DNA from: Adiantum capillus-veneris
Taxonomy: Eukaryota > Streptophyta > Polypodiopsida > Polypodiales > Pteridaceae
Assembly (NCBI GenBank): GCA_014529385.2
Contig: CM043952.1
Location: 61,582,119 to 61,646,118, forward strand
Direction: 5' to 3'
DNA: 64,000 nucleotides
Of this stretch, positions 34,901 through 45,660 are shown in pieces. The translations under genes and the position numbers were made by a program. Under the pieces are notes generated by a model that had not been told where the DNA came from, did no database searches, and was given only the letters and a program-made list of their open reading frames with translations. How positions within the stretch are numbered: the first letter of the stretch is position 1; every line of letters begins with the position of its first letter.

Positions 34901-35236
34901 TCTAGACCGCCGTCTTCGTGGAGCCACATCTTCAGAAGAACTTAGACTTTCATTGCTTTCTTTCTCTTTGGATTCCTCCTCTCGAATGGGAGAGAGTCTT
35001 CTTTTGGGGGTCTCTTCAAGAGGCCTCCTAAGCTCTCTCTCCTCTGGGAGAGGAAGGGAAATTCCATAAGCACGAAGTTGTTGAGTAACTTCGGCTTACA
35101 AAGCATGGTTGCCCATAGCTCGCTGCAACCTAGTGACGAGATAATTCACAAACATGGGAGCTTCATCATTAGCACCTTCATGTGCAAAATCAAAGCTATC
35201 AATGTTCATTCTACTCTCTTGATTATTGTCAGCCAT
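31997..35236 (-). pseudogene. Chromovirus gag, protease, reverse transcriptase and RNase H
   Basis: Likely start is the ATG at 35236 (MADNNQESRMNIDSFDF), interrupted by TAA at 35096-35098 where a Gln codon would fit; from about 35095 the frame is open to the TIR element. In order: basic Ser/Arg-rich segment; gag core with RQWWASLRGNGEAPKTWKTL; zinc knuckle CFKCGEQGHGYRSC; aspartic protease with FDPGSTLNFIS, where the usual Asp-Ser-Gly reads Asp-Pro-Gly; reverse transcriptase with RIDLKSGYHQIRI, YLVMPFGLTNAPATF and active-site FFDDI; RNase H with VQCDACGDCLGAVL and RTDHQSLKYFMTQ. The frame ends by reading into the inserted element after HIAHT. It copies element RNA inside virus-like particles in intact relatives; here it is broken. 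Confidence 0.9.
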
Positions 35237-35637
35237 GTTAACAAAATTTATGTTTATACTTAGTGTATGCTTTGGCAATTCAAAACCTTAGTTGCCACTC
35301 CTCTTAGCCTTTGAAAATCGGCTCTTAAGTATCTACACCCACGGCTCAAAGTAGTTAATTATAGAGAGTAGAGGAGTAGGTCTAACATAGCAGAGTTGTC
35401 AAGGGCTAGCTACTTTCGGACTTCTTATGGCTCAATAATGGTAAAGCCGTAGGCAAGTCTAAAAAGACTCCATTATTAAGTCCAAAGCTCCCGAGGTGTG
35501 CGCCATCCCCCACATAGTGGCCTTAACAAAACCGATATTAGATCCCAGTTCCACTTACCCTATTATAATTAACAACATCAACCATTTATAGGCTACTTAA
35601 GGACCTCTCTTCTTAAGCAAGAAAAGAGAAACCAAAT

Positions 35638-35649
35638 GCTATGATACCA
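35638..35649 (-). promoter_or_regulatory. Primer-binding site of the chromovirus
   Basis: Minus-strand TGGTATCATAGC, one mismatch from the initiator-Met complement, beside the LTR border at 35651. Confidence 0.8.
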
Positions 35650-35650
35650 A

Positions 35651-36669
35651 TGTAATGAAATTGGCCTATTTAACTTGAGAGTAGCGGAAATTAATGAGAG
35701 TACTTTTGAGAAATAACTTGGTGAGCATAACGGGTGAATATAATTGAAGATAGCAACATAATCATAGCAATTAGTTAACTTGGCATGAACAATATTTTTT
35801 GCAAGAGAGAGAATTTAGAGAACATGACAACAGTTGAGGACCGGATTTATGTGGAGCAGGTCCCCCCTCCAATAGGCATTTGTATTATGATTTCTCCCAT
35901 TAAGAGAAACTTGTTACAATACAGTCTTTGTGTTCCTTGTGACCTAGGTGATGCAATGAAGATGGAAAGCTTCATGCATCACAAACATAACATAAACTTG
36001 AAGAAAGCTTTAACTATCCCAAGCCTCAGTCCCAAGACCTCAAACACCTTCGAAGGTGGAGAGAGCTAGCAGGGAATGAGGGTAGGAAAAAGGAAGAAGA
36101 AACATTTCGTAGGAGAAAGAATTAGTTCCTCACTTATCATACTCTTGTTGCTAGCATACATAATAGCATAATAATGAAGGAGAAGGATATGGCAAGATTA
36201 AGCATTGAAGCATGGGTCTTGGTTGGATTTGCACTCCATAGCCAAGAGTGTTGGTGTAGGCTCTCAACCTCTACTTGCTTGGAGAAGGAGAGGGAGCTCT
36301 TGCACTTTGCATAGCACACAATGAGAGTGTTTGTGAGTGTGTGTGGGTGAGTATACCCCCTAAGCACCCCCCTAGCTTGCTTGGGTCGACCCCCCCTTGT
36401 AGCTCATGCTTGAAGCTCATTGGACCCCTCCAGGCCTAGCCAATCACAAGCAGAAGCCATTACAAGCAACAGGGGTAGCCTTGGGACAAGTGTCCCCCTT
36501 TCCCCTTTGAGAGAGAGGACTTGATAAATGCAAAATCAATTAATTAAATATCCTAAATTATCATTGGACCCCTTGGGTGGCCAACCAATAGGCTTCAAGC
36601 ACACCATGAGGGCAACATGAGGAGGAACTTGACAAGTGTCCTTGCTGCCTCTTCAAGCTGGGGCTTCCC

Positions 36670-36714
<45 letters not shown>

Positions 36715-37259
36715 CTCTGTCATCCCCCCCCCTTGTAGGCTCGCCCCCCTCCTTGTAAGGATCTTTTTGACTTTGGATGAGCAAGCCCCTTAGTCATCAA
36801 GCATGACTAAGCACTTGAAGTAGGGGGTGTTCCCACAAGCATCTCAGGCAAGCTTCTCAAGGCACCTCAAGCACCTTTATCATGCACCAAGTCAAGCACC
36901 TCAAGCATGGAGCCAGCCAAGCACCTCAAGCATCTTAATCAAGCACGACAAGCACCTCGAGCTTGGGCCGGGTTCCCACCTCAAGCTCAGCCCTAGCTTA
37001 CCTAAGGTTAAAGGACTTTTACACACATTATTGGAGGTCTTCAATGAAGCTAACCCTAAGGTCTTATGCTCCATTGGTTAGCCTTGCTCTTGATAGACCA
37101 TCTCCCATTTGGGCCCCTTTACTATTGGCCCCGTGTTGAGATAGATCTATAAGCACATATCTATATCTTAACACTTGTTCCCGTTTATTCTCCCACATTA
37201 AGTGATCAATTTAATATGAGAAAATCATTTGGGTTGGTTAGATATTAGATTTTATGACA
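35651..37259 (-). repeat. 5' LTR of the chromovirus (1609 bp)
   Basis: Same borders as the 3' LTR. It differs by scattered substitutions, a longer (GT)n run at about 36671-36712 and a shorter minisatellite. It is followed by the target duplication agagc. Confidence 0.93.
36671..36712 (+). repeat. (GT)n microsatellite in the 5' LTR
   Basis: About 20 GT units, against about 7 at the same place in the other LTR. Confidence 0.9.
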
Positions 37260-37264
37260 AGAGC

Positions 37265-37809
37265 TTTAAAAAAAGCGTAAGTGACATAACATGACAAAAA
37301 GCCTATGTACAAATCATCATAGTGAGTAGCCGTTAATGAATGAGTCGTGGATAATGAGGTCATCACTCTTGGTAGCTTGATTGAGTCGATGTAGTCTAGC
37401 TATTGTATCATTGACAAAGATCTTTGTAATAGCTCACATGTACAAGCGATAAATCATGCGTAGAAACTATTCAGTTAACATTAGGAAATTTCAGAGGTCA
37501 TTTGGAGGGCCATATGAAAGAGAGAGAAAATAGAGCACATCCAATGAGCTTGAGGGTTACGTTACGTAGGAAAATACATGGAAAGATTCAAGAAATAGGA
37601 AAATAATTTAAAAACTTTCACGAATCTAGGATTGTGGCATCGTAACTTCTTTGCTTTTACCGAGCTGCTAGGTGCATGTGTGATCCCACTGCTGATATTC
37701 TCTTATGGTCATTAACGTACTGGAGGGTGGCCATTAAGCCCGCACAAGATATTGGAATTGTAAAACACTTTCCCTCCATTAGGATGCTTTCAAAGTGAAT
37801 CTCCCTCCA
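37265..37809. other. No recognisable feature
   Basis: Sequence between the chromovirus insertion site and a protease-like remnant. It belongs to the host of the insertion. Confidence 0.35.
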
Positions 37810-38052
37810 CTAAAGCTTTTCTCTCAGAGCTATGGCTTCCACGTCTTCCCGCCCAAGAAGCTCTAGGTGTTTATGGTCTCTCACACCAACTAGCAACACC
37901 TGCACTTTGCTTAGAAGGCCAAGTAGTAGCATATCATCAATTACAATATCAACTTCAATAAGTTCAAAGAACCAATGGGTTGGACAAAGGATAAACAAAG
38001 GTTCATGGGTCCTAATGCAACCAAGAAGAGCCAAGAGGTCTAGTGCTATCAA
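37810..38052 (-). pseudogene. Possible gypsy protease remnant
   Basis: The minus frame contains FFELIEVDIVIDDMLLLGLL followed by HKHLELLGRED. This resembles the segment around the active site of gypsy aspartic proteases, but the Asp-Thr/Ser-Gly triplet itself is gone. Its position after a gag remnant on the same strand supports the reading. Confidence 0.4.
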
Positions 38053-38489
38053 TGTTTACCGCTCAGCATGGAAGGCCAGAGTGTTGGTGAAACAACCTAG
38101 ACCATACTCTAATCAGAAGGTGCTTCTATAGGTTGTGAAATCCTTCCCATGGCCCTGTTTTCCTGGGGTAAAGGAGCCTGATTCCCCAACATAGGTTGAG
38201 GTTTTTCTTGCCCTTAGACTGTATTATTTTATCCTACTTGGTATCTAGGAGGGGGTGGTAACTGTTGCCCTTCATGTGGCCCGTATTGTCTTTCTCTAAC
38301 ATAGTTTCTATTATAGAAATATTCATGGTCTCATGGTTTGTCCATTTTTGTTCAGTAGCACACCACTTCAATACACATGATATGTTTACTCTCGGCCTCT
38401 ATTGGAGGTTGCACCAATGACTTGGATGATCTCCTCCACAAGTGTCACATTTTCTAGTGGAATGTTGTTGTGTGTTTGGGTTCGTCTTG

Positions 38490-39060
38490 TTTCATTGGTT
38501 CATCCTTCTGATCACTTCCTTGATCATTTGATCAACGTCCGACACAGTTGGGTTTTGCCCTTCCAGTTTCATTGTGGATTCACTAGTGGTTGAAGAGGTG
38601 CTACTCCTCCCTTGGTCTGTGTCCTTTGTCACCTCTCCATATGCCTTGCAATTGTCTACCAAATACAACACCTCTTTCATGACTTGCTCAAAAGTAACAC
38701 ATGCCTTTAAGTGCAAGTCTTTTTTGAGGGTGTCATTTCACAATCCTTCTATGAAAAGGACTCACAGTCTCTCATCTTCACGTAGTTCTTTAGCAGGGCA
38801 TCTTTCTATGTATTGCTTAAATTGAAGTGAAGCTTCCTTCATCTTTTCCTTCTCCTTTTGTCTAAATGCATAGATCTGGGAGACAATATTATGCTTAATT
38901 CCTCTCTTGAGAATTTCTCAGCAAATTCTTGAAGAAGTTGCTTGATACTTAGGAATTCCAAGTTGTTTAAAGGTTGAAACCAGGTCAAGGCCGTTTCTTC
39001 TAGAGTCCAATCCAGATCCTTCATAAATGGAAATATGTTACCTATTTCACCCTCAACACT
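38490..39060 (-). pseudogene. Gypsy gag core remnant
   Basis: The minus strand reads MKDLDWTLEETALTWFQPL and LLQEFAEKFSREELS, then (after a stop) EASLQFKQYIERCPAKELRE, and after a frameshift KKDLHLKACVTFEQVMKEVL. This is the usual order of a Ty3/gypsy gag domain: helix with ALTWF, then the long helical half. The same element probably supplies the upstream frames and leader. Confidence 0.6.
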
Positions 39061-39271
39061 TATTTGAAGATTGAAACATGAGCATACAGATCTCTCGATC
39101 CACTATACTTTTGGGTACACACTTTGCCACTTGAGATGATCTCATGCGTATGGACGCCGGAACCATCCTCACCATCCCTGGTCCTCTTGATGTGGCCTCT
39201 CTAGCTTCATATTCTCCCCTTGACACTACAATTGGTATCGTATCCGCCATACGTTCATCAAGTCATTCTCC

Positions 39272-40319
39272 TCAATCTCGTGTAATAGTCAGAGGGATTC
39301 TAGTTGTGTAAGTCAAATCAGGTGCTGCACTACCCCTATGTGTGTTCATAAAAGCCCTAAACCCCGTTGATCCCATAGGCCCTATGCTCGAGAATCGTTG
39401 ATGTCCAAAAGAATCTTCCAATATGGTTCTTACTGGACTTACATTCCCAGTTTTTGGTCTCGTGTGAGTAGTCGTGGTTTTAATTTCTTCTAAATTTACA
39501 TAGTATTGGTGGAGTGGTCCCCCAAAATATGTATATCGCTCTAGCTCCTTACAATCCATAGGAGAGTATTTTTGGCCATGCTTATCCATTATGACCACTT
39601 GGATACTTCTCCCTTTTGTGTAAGTAAAAACATATAGTTTTTTGCGGTCACTCGGTTCCTTCATGCGGGGTTCATCGCATCTATAATAAAGCGTTTATTC
39701 TCCATTATTGAATTTATATAGCCCCATGTAAGCTGTCTGTACTAAGCCACTCTGTCTTGTTAGTGCATCTGAGCATCGCATTTTGCTTGTCCATTTTGGG
39801 TGGTTCATCTGCTAGCTCTTCATCTACCTTGTCCTTGGTGCCAGTCATTCCCCATTTGTCCATAATAAAGGGGTTGTGAACCACTAGGTACATTATTCCC
39901 TCTCTGTCAAAGTATCTATCTCCATCATAATTTACATCTACAAGGTCCTTGAACTCGCTTAGCTTATTTTCCAACTTAACACAATAGTGGTCCATTCCAT
40001 CCTTATAGATTTTGGCCTTGAACACATTTTCAAATTGAAACTTTAAATACAACAATTTAACGTCAGATGCAGGTTGTGAAGGACCTGCCCCCATGGAAGT
40101 TACTTCCTTAGGGTTCAATTATTCCTCAGTCATTAAGGTGTATGATCTCTCTGACGAGGTGTCAGAAAAGCTTTCCTCTACAATGGCTTCTAAAGGATGC
40201 AGTGGTCTTTGATTCACGCTACCTTCAGTTGAGTGATTGCTCACTTGGTCTATGATGCTGGGATTCCTATTCTGGTACAGTTTTCCTGATTGCAAATACA
40301 TGCAGAATTGATATTGCAA
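39272..40319 (-). pseudogene. Unrecognised N-terminal extension upstream of gypsy gag
   Basis: Three minus frames (40319-40119, 40118-39714, 39664-39272) follow each other with only a stop or short gap between them. The middle one (134 aa) contains LYLKFQFENVFKAKIYKDGM and HNPFIMDKWGM. The last has ELERYTYFGGPLHQYYVNLE. I do not recognise these domains. Their length and lack of internal stops suggest real protein, probably the start of gag or a separate first ORF of the element whose leader lies to the right. Confidence 0.45.
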
Positions 40320-40615
40320 AATCCAAACCGGGTTACCTCATTATCTAATTTAAATTCCTTGTTTTAGTCTTACTTGTTGGGTCGTATTCTCTAGCACTTG
40401 CAACCTATCAAAAAATGCTTAATAGCTATGAGTTTATAGCCGTTCATGTTAGTTCAAGCTTTAATCGACAAAATTTAACTAGGTTTTATAATACTCCACA
40501 ATTTTACTCACAACATCAACAATTCAGATCCAATTTCAATTTTGAAAAAGCCACCAGGTTCCTAGGGACTACCTCTCTCTGTGGTCAAATTCTGCTCTTA
40601 TGCTGACTTAGAGGA

Positions 40616-40635
40616 ACATGGATTGCAATCCATGT
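40616..40635. repeat. Palindrome copy 1
   Basis: ACATGGATTGCAATCCATGT, a perfect inverted repeat. Confidence 0.9.
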
Positions 40636-40887
40636 TGGGAGACCAAACTGACTTTTCTTGGTACCAACAGAATCAGCATGATTAGTAGGTCATTTGGTAC
40701 TAGAATTTTTGAAAATGGATCTCTGGATTTTAGAATTAGGTCAGTTCTGTCACTTGCTCAAAATGCTTGATAGTTCTAGACTTTTGGCTTGAATTTGGAG
40801 ATCCTAATTCAATTTTGATATGATCACTAGAATCCTTGGATGTTGCCTAGCTATGGTGCAAGTTTTGTATCAATTTGTGTCAGAGGA

Positions 40888-40907
40888 ACATGGATCGCGA
40901 TCCATGT
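40888..40907. repeat. Palindrome copy 2
   Basis: ACATGGATCGCGATCCATGT, a perfect inverted repeat; flanked by gagga on the left and acctagttggcag on the right. Confidence 0.92.
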
Positions 40908-41012
40908 ACCTAGTTGGCAGATTGAACTGAAACTTAGCACATAGCTTTTCTTTGGCTCCCTGATGTTGATGAGCACAGCTATGGCAGGTACAACATGGTG
41001 TGCAGCAGACAA

Positions 41013-41015
<3 letters not shown>

Positions 41016-41068
<53 letters not shown>
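41016..41068 (+). repeat. (GA)n microsatellite
   Basis: About 26 GA units, 50 bp before the LTR element. Confidence 0.95.
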
Positions 41069-41070
<2 letters not shown>

Positions 41071-41117
41071 CGATAGCGTGTTCTTTCTTTTCAAGCTATC
41101 GGATCTCTCTCTTGTGT

Positions 41118-41280
41118 TGTTGGGTATGCAAGCCCTTGTGCGTCTAGCCTATGGGGAAATCCCCTTTTATGAAGCATGCAAGTGGCTTCACTTGGAGTCC
41201 AAATTATGCATGGCAAGTTTGCCTTTTATATTGTAGGCTTTCAATACAATGAATAGCATGTTATTTTGTCTTCAGAGTAT

Positions 41281-41347
<67 letters not shown>

Positions 41348-41410
41348 TCTATTGCACCTCTCCTAGCCATGGCACCCCCTCGGTGGCATCCACCATAGGC
41401 TGCCTCAACA
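41118..41410 (+). repeat. 5' LTR, copy 2
   Basis: Begins TGTTGGGTATGCAAGCCC, carries about 30 CT units (41283-41342) and ends GCCTCAACA. Confidence 0.88.
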
Positions 41411-41412
41411 AC

Positions 41413-41424
41413 TGGTATCAAAGC
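41413..41424 (+). promoter_or_regulatory. Primer-binding site, initiator Met type
   Basis: TGGTATCAAAGC two bases after the LTR; one mismatch from the canonical site. Confidence 0.8.
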
Positions 41425-42133
41425 CTTGTGCTTGACAAGCTTCGCGGGATTGGTCGCTTATGCAGAGAGACAGGAGGTGGACAACCTGCATGAAATCGCA
41501 CAAATTTTGCATGAGCATGGTCTCTCTAGCCTTAGCATCAAAATTCATCACTGCAATTCCTGCCAATTCAGCCTTCCCAACCCGTCGTGAGCAACTCTGT
41601 TACCCTCGCCATCACATTGATTTGCAGCTACAGAGAAGGCGTTTTTTTTTGTGTGTTCACACTTTAAGTCTTTAAGAAAGTGGCCACTCATTCAATTTTT
41701 TAAAGCACGGGTTCCCATCCTCGGGTAACCTCGGCTCGGTATTTGGTGCTCGATGCTCATTAATAGTAGATTGAAAAGGAGCATATCAGCAAGGGTGTGG
41801 CGTCATCAAAGCTGCCTCTCAAAGGCTGCAAATTGGCCTCGAAAGCTACAAGATGAGCATCATGCAAACGGTTTAGATGGTTGATAAATCTCCAAACAAG
41901 CAGTCTATTGATGATCATAAGGATGCCAATGCTAAATTTTCTCTACGGGTCGACAACTCAATTTTGGCTATTGATGCCAAAGAAAAGCATGAGGGCGACT
42001 CCAAAAATCGAAGCTTCAATGGTGATTTTTTTTAATGATTTTGTCTCAAGCACTCACTACATCAACATATGCCGTACATAAAGAACTACTTCAAGATTGT
42101 GATACCAGTTTCACAAACTACTTTTGCCAGTTT

Positions 42134-42289
42134 AGTGTCATAGATTTTTCAGCTTTAGTCTATTTTCAAAACAATCATACTCTTTTTAGTCAAAGCCTTG
42201 TTGTCAGTTATTGTCATGCTTGTCAGTTGTCATCACGTAAAAATTTTGTCCAGGGTTATAGACACTGCCACATAAAAAGTGGTAAGACC
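42134..42289 (+). repeat. Internal block shared with 4294-4445
   Basis: Starts agtgtcatag and ends tggtaagacc; roughly 90 percent identical to copy 1 by eye. Confidence 0.75.
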
Positions 42290-42465
42290 ACCCTTTGTTG
42301 TTTGGTCGAGTTCTGGTATGTCTCACACTGATGGTTGTTTGAGGAAAGTACACACACACTTATGTTATTGGCAAGGGGGGGCTTCTACTCATGGTTTCAT
42401 GTGATTGGACTCTGCCATGATCAGTATGAAGTCCATAGTCAGTGGTTTGGGCTTGAGGGGGGGGT

Positions 42466-42631
42466 TGTTGGGATGCAAGCCCTTATGCATCTAGCCTGTG
42501 GGAAAATCCCCTTTTATGGAGCATGAAAGTGGCTTCACTTGGAGTCCAAGTTATGCATGGCAAGTTTGCCTTTTATATTGTAGGCTTTCAATACAATGAA
42601 TAGTGTGTTATTTTGTCTTCAGAGTATCGAG

Positions 42632-42671
<40 letters not shown>

Positions 42672-42738
42672 GTTTCTGTTGCACCTTCTCCTAACCATGG
42701 CACCCCCTCGGTGGCATCCACCATAGGCTGCCTCAACA
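42466..42738 (+). repeat. 3' LTR, copy 2
   Basis: Same borders as the 5' LTR, with a shorter (CT)n tract (about 42632-42668). Confidence 0.88.
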
Positions 42739-42951
42739 GATGTCAACTTTAGGGTTTTTGTAGTATTTGGACTTTTTTAGGTCAACCAAAAGTCAATTCT
42801 TTTTTGTCTGTTCCAGTGGTTTTCCCCTAGATCTGTTTTATGCCCTTTTGGTCCACCTTTTGACCTTCTGATAATAGTGGTATAGGAAAAAGTACTTCAA
42901 ATCTTATCACCTTTTTACCTGTCAAATATCATCTCAAAATTTTCAAAAGGT

Positions 42952-42971
42952 ACATGAATTGCGATTTATGT
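42952..42971. repeat. Palindrome copy 3 (degenerate)
   Basis: ACATGAATTGCGATTTATGT; preceded by ggt as in copies 4 and 5. Confidence 0.75.
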
Positions 42972-43235
42972 TTAGCATGATTTTGACATGATCTTTAGTG
43001 AGGTTGTGACAGAGGGTGTGGTGATGCTCTTCCCCAAATCTTTCTAGATTTGACCCACTTTTTGCAAGCCAAAACCAAGATTTTGTGTCTGCTTTGCGGT
43101 TTTTTCTAGCAACGTCTTTCTTTGGTATTTTGATCAGGTTTTTACACTTTTTTGTTGTGGACCCTTTGAGAAAAGTTGTTTCCTTAGTTCTTAGGAGTGC
43201 ATTGATCAATTTTTCTTTACAATTGTCAACCAGGT

Positions 43236-43255
43236 ACATGGATCGTGCTCCATGT
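43236..43255. repeat. Palindrome copy 4
   Basis: ACATGGATCGTGCTCCATGT; two central differences; followed by ttggcag as in copy 2. Confidence 0.8.
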
Positions 43256-43520
43256 TTGGCAGCATCTAATCATGAATTTTTGTCCTACTCGTTCCTTGCT
43301 TTTAGTTGAACCCAATCCTCCACTCTTTTTGAATTTGGACAAATAAAAGTTTAGTTTCTCCAAATTTTCTCAATTTTCACAGCTTTGCTCTGCTTAACCC
43401 AATTTCTTGATTTGAACGTTCTTTTAGCACCCTATTTCTAACCAAACTCAAGATTCTAACGTCTGAGAGTCAGTTCTTCTAGGCAAAGGAGACAATTTCT
43501 ACTCACTTGGCCTAAAAGGT

Positions 43521-43540
43521 ACATGGATTGCGATCCATGT
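43521..43540. repeat. Palindrome copy 5
   Basis: ACATGGATTGCGATCCATGT; preceded by aaggt and followed by tggacaggcaaactg. Confidence 0.9.
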
Positions 43541-44066
43541 TGGACAGGCAAACTGGAAGAAATCTGCACAATTTGTCTCCTGCAAGCTTGTATATCCCCT
43601 TTTGCCAAGTTTTGTTGAGTTTAGTTCAGCTTTGAAGCTCTACCCATCAATTTTACAACTTTTCAGAGTTATGGTCTTTGGCACCAAAATAAGGTTTTGG
43701 ATAGTTTATACCCTGATTCTTTTGGCCCCAATTGATGGTGGAATTTGTTACTTAACCTACTCCTATAAACTGAAGTAAATGCACATACATAAATGAATTT
43801 AACAATACTGAAACGACAACAAAGAGTATGGTGAAATAGTCCTTTCCAAGCATGGAAAAATCAAAGAACGAAATACTCTTTTGTACTTCACTCACAACTT
43901 TCTTTGCTCATGAGGAGTAGCACTGTCTAGTCCTAGACTCCAGTCTCTACTAAGCACTAAACCTACGTCTAGCTGCTTTACTGTTTAAGTGTAAACGGAA
44001 TGGGTGTCAAAATCTTTAGAAAGAATTTTTCATTCAACTAAGTCACTCACCACCTAAGGATCGACT

Positions 44067-44084
44067 TTCCCGGCAACGGCGCCA
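44067..44084 (-). promoter_or_regulatory. Primer-binding site, tRNA-Asp type
   Basis: Minus-strand TGGCGCCGTTGCCGGGAA, close to the complement of the tRNA-Asp 3' end used by many plant Tat/Athila-type gypsy elements. It is one base from an LTR border. Confidence 0.7.
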
Positions 44085-44085
44085 A

Positions 44086-45660
44086 TGTTAGCGGGTTGCC
44101 GTCGTGACGGACATCTACAGCATAGCTTTTCGTTACTAACATAATGTCAATATGCAAGGAAGTGATTCGGAATGGGGCGCGAAGACTTAATGAGATCGTC
44201 AATCTCACCAAAGCGAACCTAAAAGACTACTCATACTTCGAATCAACCACTTCCTAGTCAAAAAATCAGTCTATGTCCAATCTCAACGCTCTAGGTCATC
44301 ACGTCTTTTCGGCATCCAACCGAATTTGGAATGCAATGAACTTAAGGAGAGGTATTAAAACACCTAAGGGCATATTCCTACTGATAGCCGTTTTTCGGCT
44401 TTCCATAATTTCCATAGTAAGCTACCTCACCCTATCAAATCACTCAAACATTTTGGTTATCCCTACCATTTCACTGTACATAGGCGTGTGTGAGTTAGGG
44501 GACTTTTCCCATATCTTCTTAAAAACCCTCAATTAGCTAGTCACTGGGCTAGTTGAGCCAAAAAAATAAAAAATATAAGTATATTATATATTATGGCCCA
44601 TTTGTGTGTAAATATTTCATTGTATATAGGGCCTAAATATAAGGATTTTTCATAATTATTTTGGTATTTATTTAAATATTTCTACCTATGGTGTGTTATT
44701 TATGCTATGTACATTGACTCACCATTACCATATTTTTTCTTACCATTTTGCATACTCTTTATTCCATATAAAAATAATTTCATGCAAGCTTCTCTTATTT
44801 TTGGTGTAACTCCATCCCAACAAAAATCCAAAAAAACTAGTTTTATTTATGTGTATAGTTTTTCACTATTGTCATTTTTTCCTTCCTATATCTATTCTCT
44901 ATTACTCTCATAAATTATACCACCAAAAATATTCATCTTTTTATGGTAGACTTATAATGAGAGAGATTTATTTTGACCCCTTTATATTTTTTCCACCTAT
45001 ATTATTTATATTTGACATGTACATATTTTTTTAGATCCCTCAATATTTGATTTTCTTAGTTGTACTATTCACTTATATCATGTTCTCAACAATATCTTCA
45101 ATTATAAACCTAACAAATAAGGTCAAGGGTATGTGGCATGCATGCATGCACCATGGGGAGCTCACTCTTGGAGGTATTCAAAAGAATCATCCAAAGAAGG
45201 ACCTCACAAGGACCTTGTGCAGTGGAAAAAACAGTTGGTTTTGCTGAATTTTTAAAGATCACATGCTCCCCGAATTTGAAAAGGTGATACAAGCAAAAGT
45301 TGTAGCTCGTGAGCTGAACTTTCACCTCAAATTTTTTCATATTTTTTTGAGCTACGAGCTGTGAGCTATGATTTTATTGGTGGACCCCAGTTTGCCCATG
45401 CTATGCAGCCACACTCCCTCTTCCACTTTATCATTTTCCTCTTTCACACACACTCCTCCCTCTCCTTCCCACTTCCAAACCTGCAACTCCCATGTCCTAA
45501 TTCACCCTCTTCACCATTGCCACATCTCTCACATCTCCATAGCCTTCATCCTCCATTTCTACACCCTAGGTGTCCCCCTTTCTCTCTACATATATGTCCA
45601 TATTACCATACTCTCTTCAACTTTGTAAAGAACTTCAAAAAATCAGAAAAAATCCAAGGT
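44086..45660 (-). repeat. Probable LTR of the tRNA-Asp-primed gypsy relic; right border unknown
   Basis: The border tgttagcgggttgcc lies next to the primer site. To the right follows AT-rich DNA without convincing genes (several T-rich chance frames at 44273-45663). I could not find the other LTR or the outer border, so the end given is only a guess. Confidence 0.35.

Larger units (their letters stand above)
23397..37259 (-). mobile_element. Full-length chromovirus (Ty3/gypsy), split by a 5.06-kb insertion
   Basis: Two 1.6-kb LTRs with matching borders enclose gag-pol on the minus strand, and the whole is flanked by the 5-bp duplication agagc (23392-23396 and 37260-37264). Order along the minus strand: 5' LTR, initiator-Met-like primer site, gag with zinc knuckle, protease, reverse transcriptase, RNase H, [TIR element 26935-31998], integrase, chromodomain, purine tract, 3' LTR. 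Without the insertion the element is about 8.8 kb. Three in-frame stops and the insertion make it defective. The LTRs differ at about 20-25 substitutions in 1.6 kb by eye. Confidence 0.92.
41118..42738 (+). mobile_element. Non-autonomous LTR retrotransposon (copy 2)
   Basis: A 1621-bp unit with LTRs of 293 and 273 bp (TGTTGGG...CCTCAACA), a primer site and a purine tract (cttgaggggggggt). The LTR length difference is mainly in a (CT)n tract. The interior has no gag or pol. LTR ends (ggcatccaccata...) and the internal block 42134-42289 match copy 1 at 3426-4990. No clean target duplication is visible (tgtgt left, gatgt right). The 48 bp left of the LTR resemble the LTR's own tail, so the left flank may be rearranged. 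Confidence 0.85.
40320..44066 (-). other. Long leader of a gypsy relic (about 2.1 kb without the nested element)
   Basis: Between the primer site at 44067-44084 and the first frames near 40319 there is no convincing gene. It contains a recurrent 20-bp palindrome (listed separately), microsatellites, and the non-autonomous LTR element at 41118-42738. Confidence 0.45.

Noticed and set aside
23531-36069. 94-aa frames at 23531-23815 and 35785-36069, nearly identical
   Set aside because: They lie at the same place in the two chromovirus LTRs and on the strand opposite to the element's genes; they are LTR sequence.
41113-42743. Target duplication tgtgt/gatgt for the second non-autonomous element
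   Set aside because: Only three of five bases agree, and the left flank resembles LTR sequence; not accepted as a real duplication.
40616-43540. CRISPR-like regularly spaced repeats
   Set aside because: The repeat is a 20-bp palindrome with spacings near 280 bp in a eukaryotic retroelement leader; spacing, length and context do not fit CRISPR.
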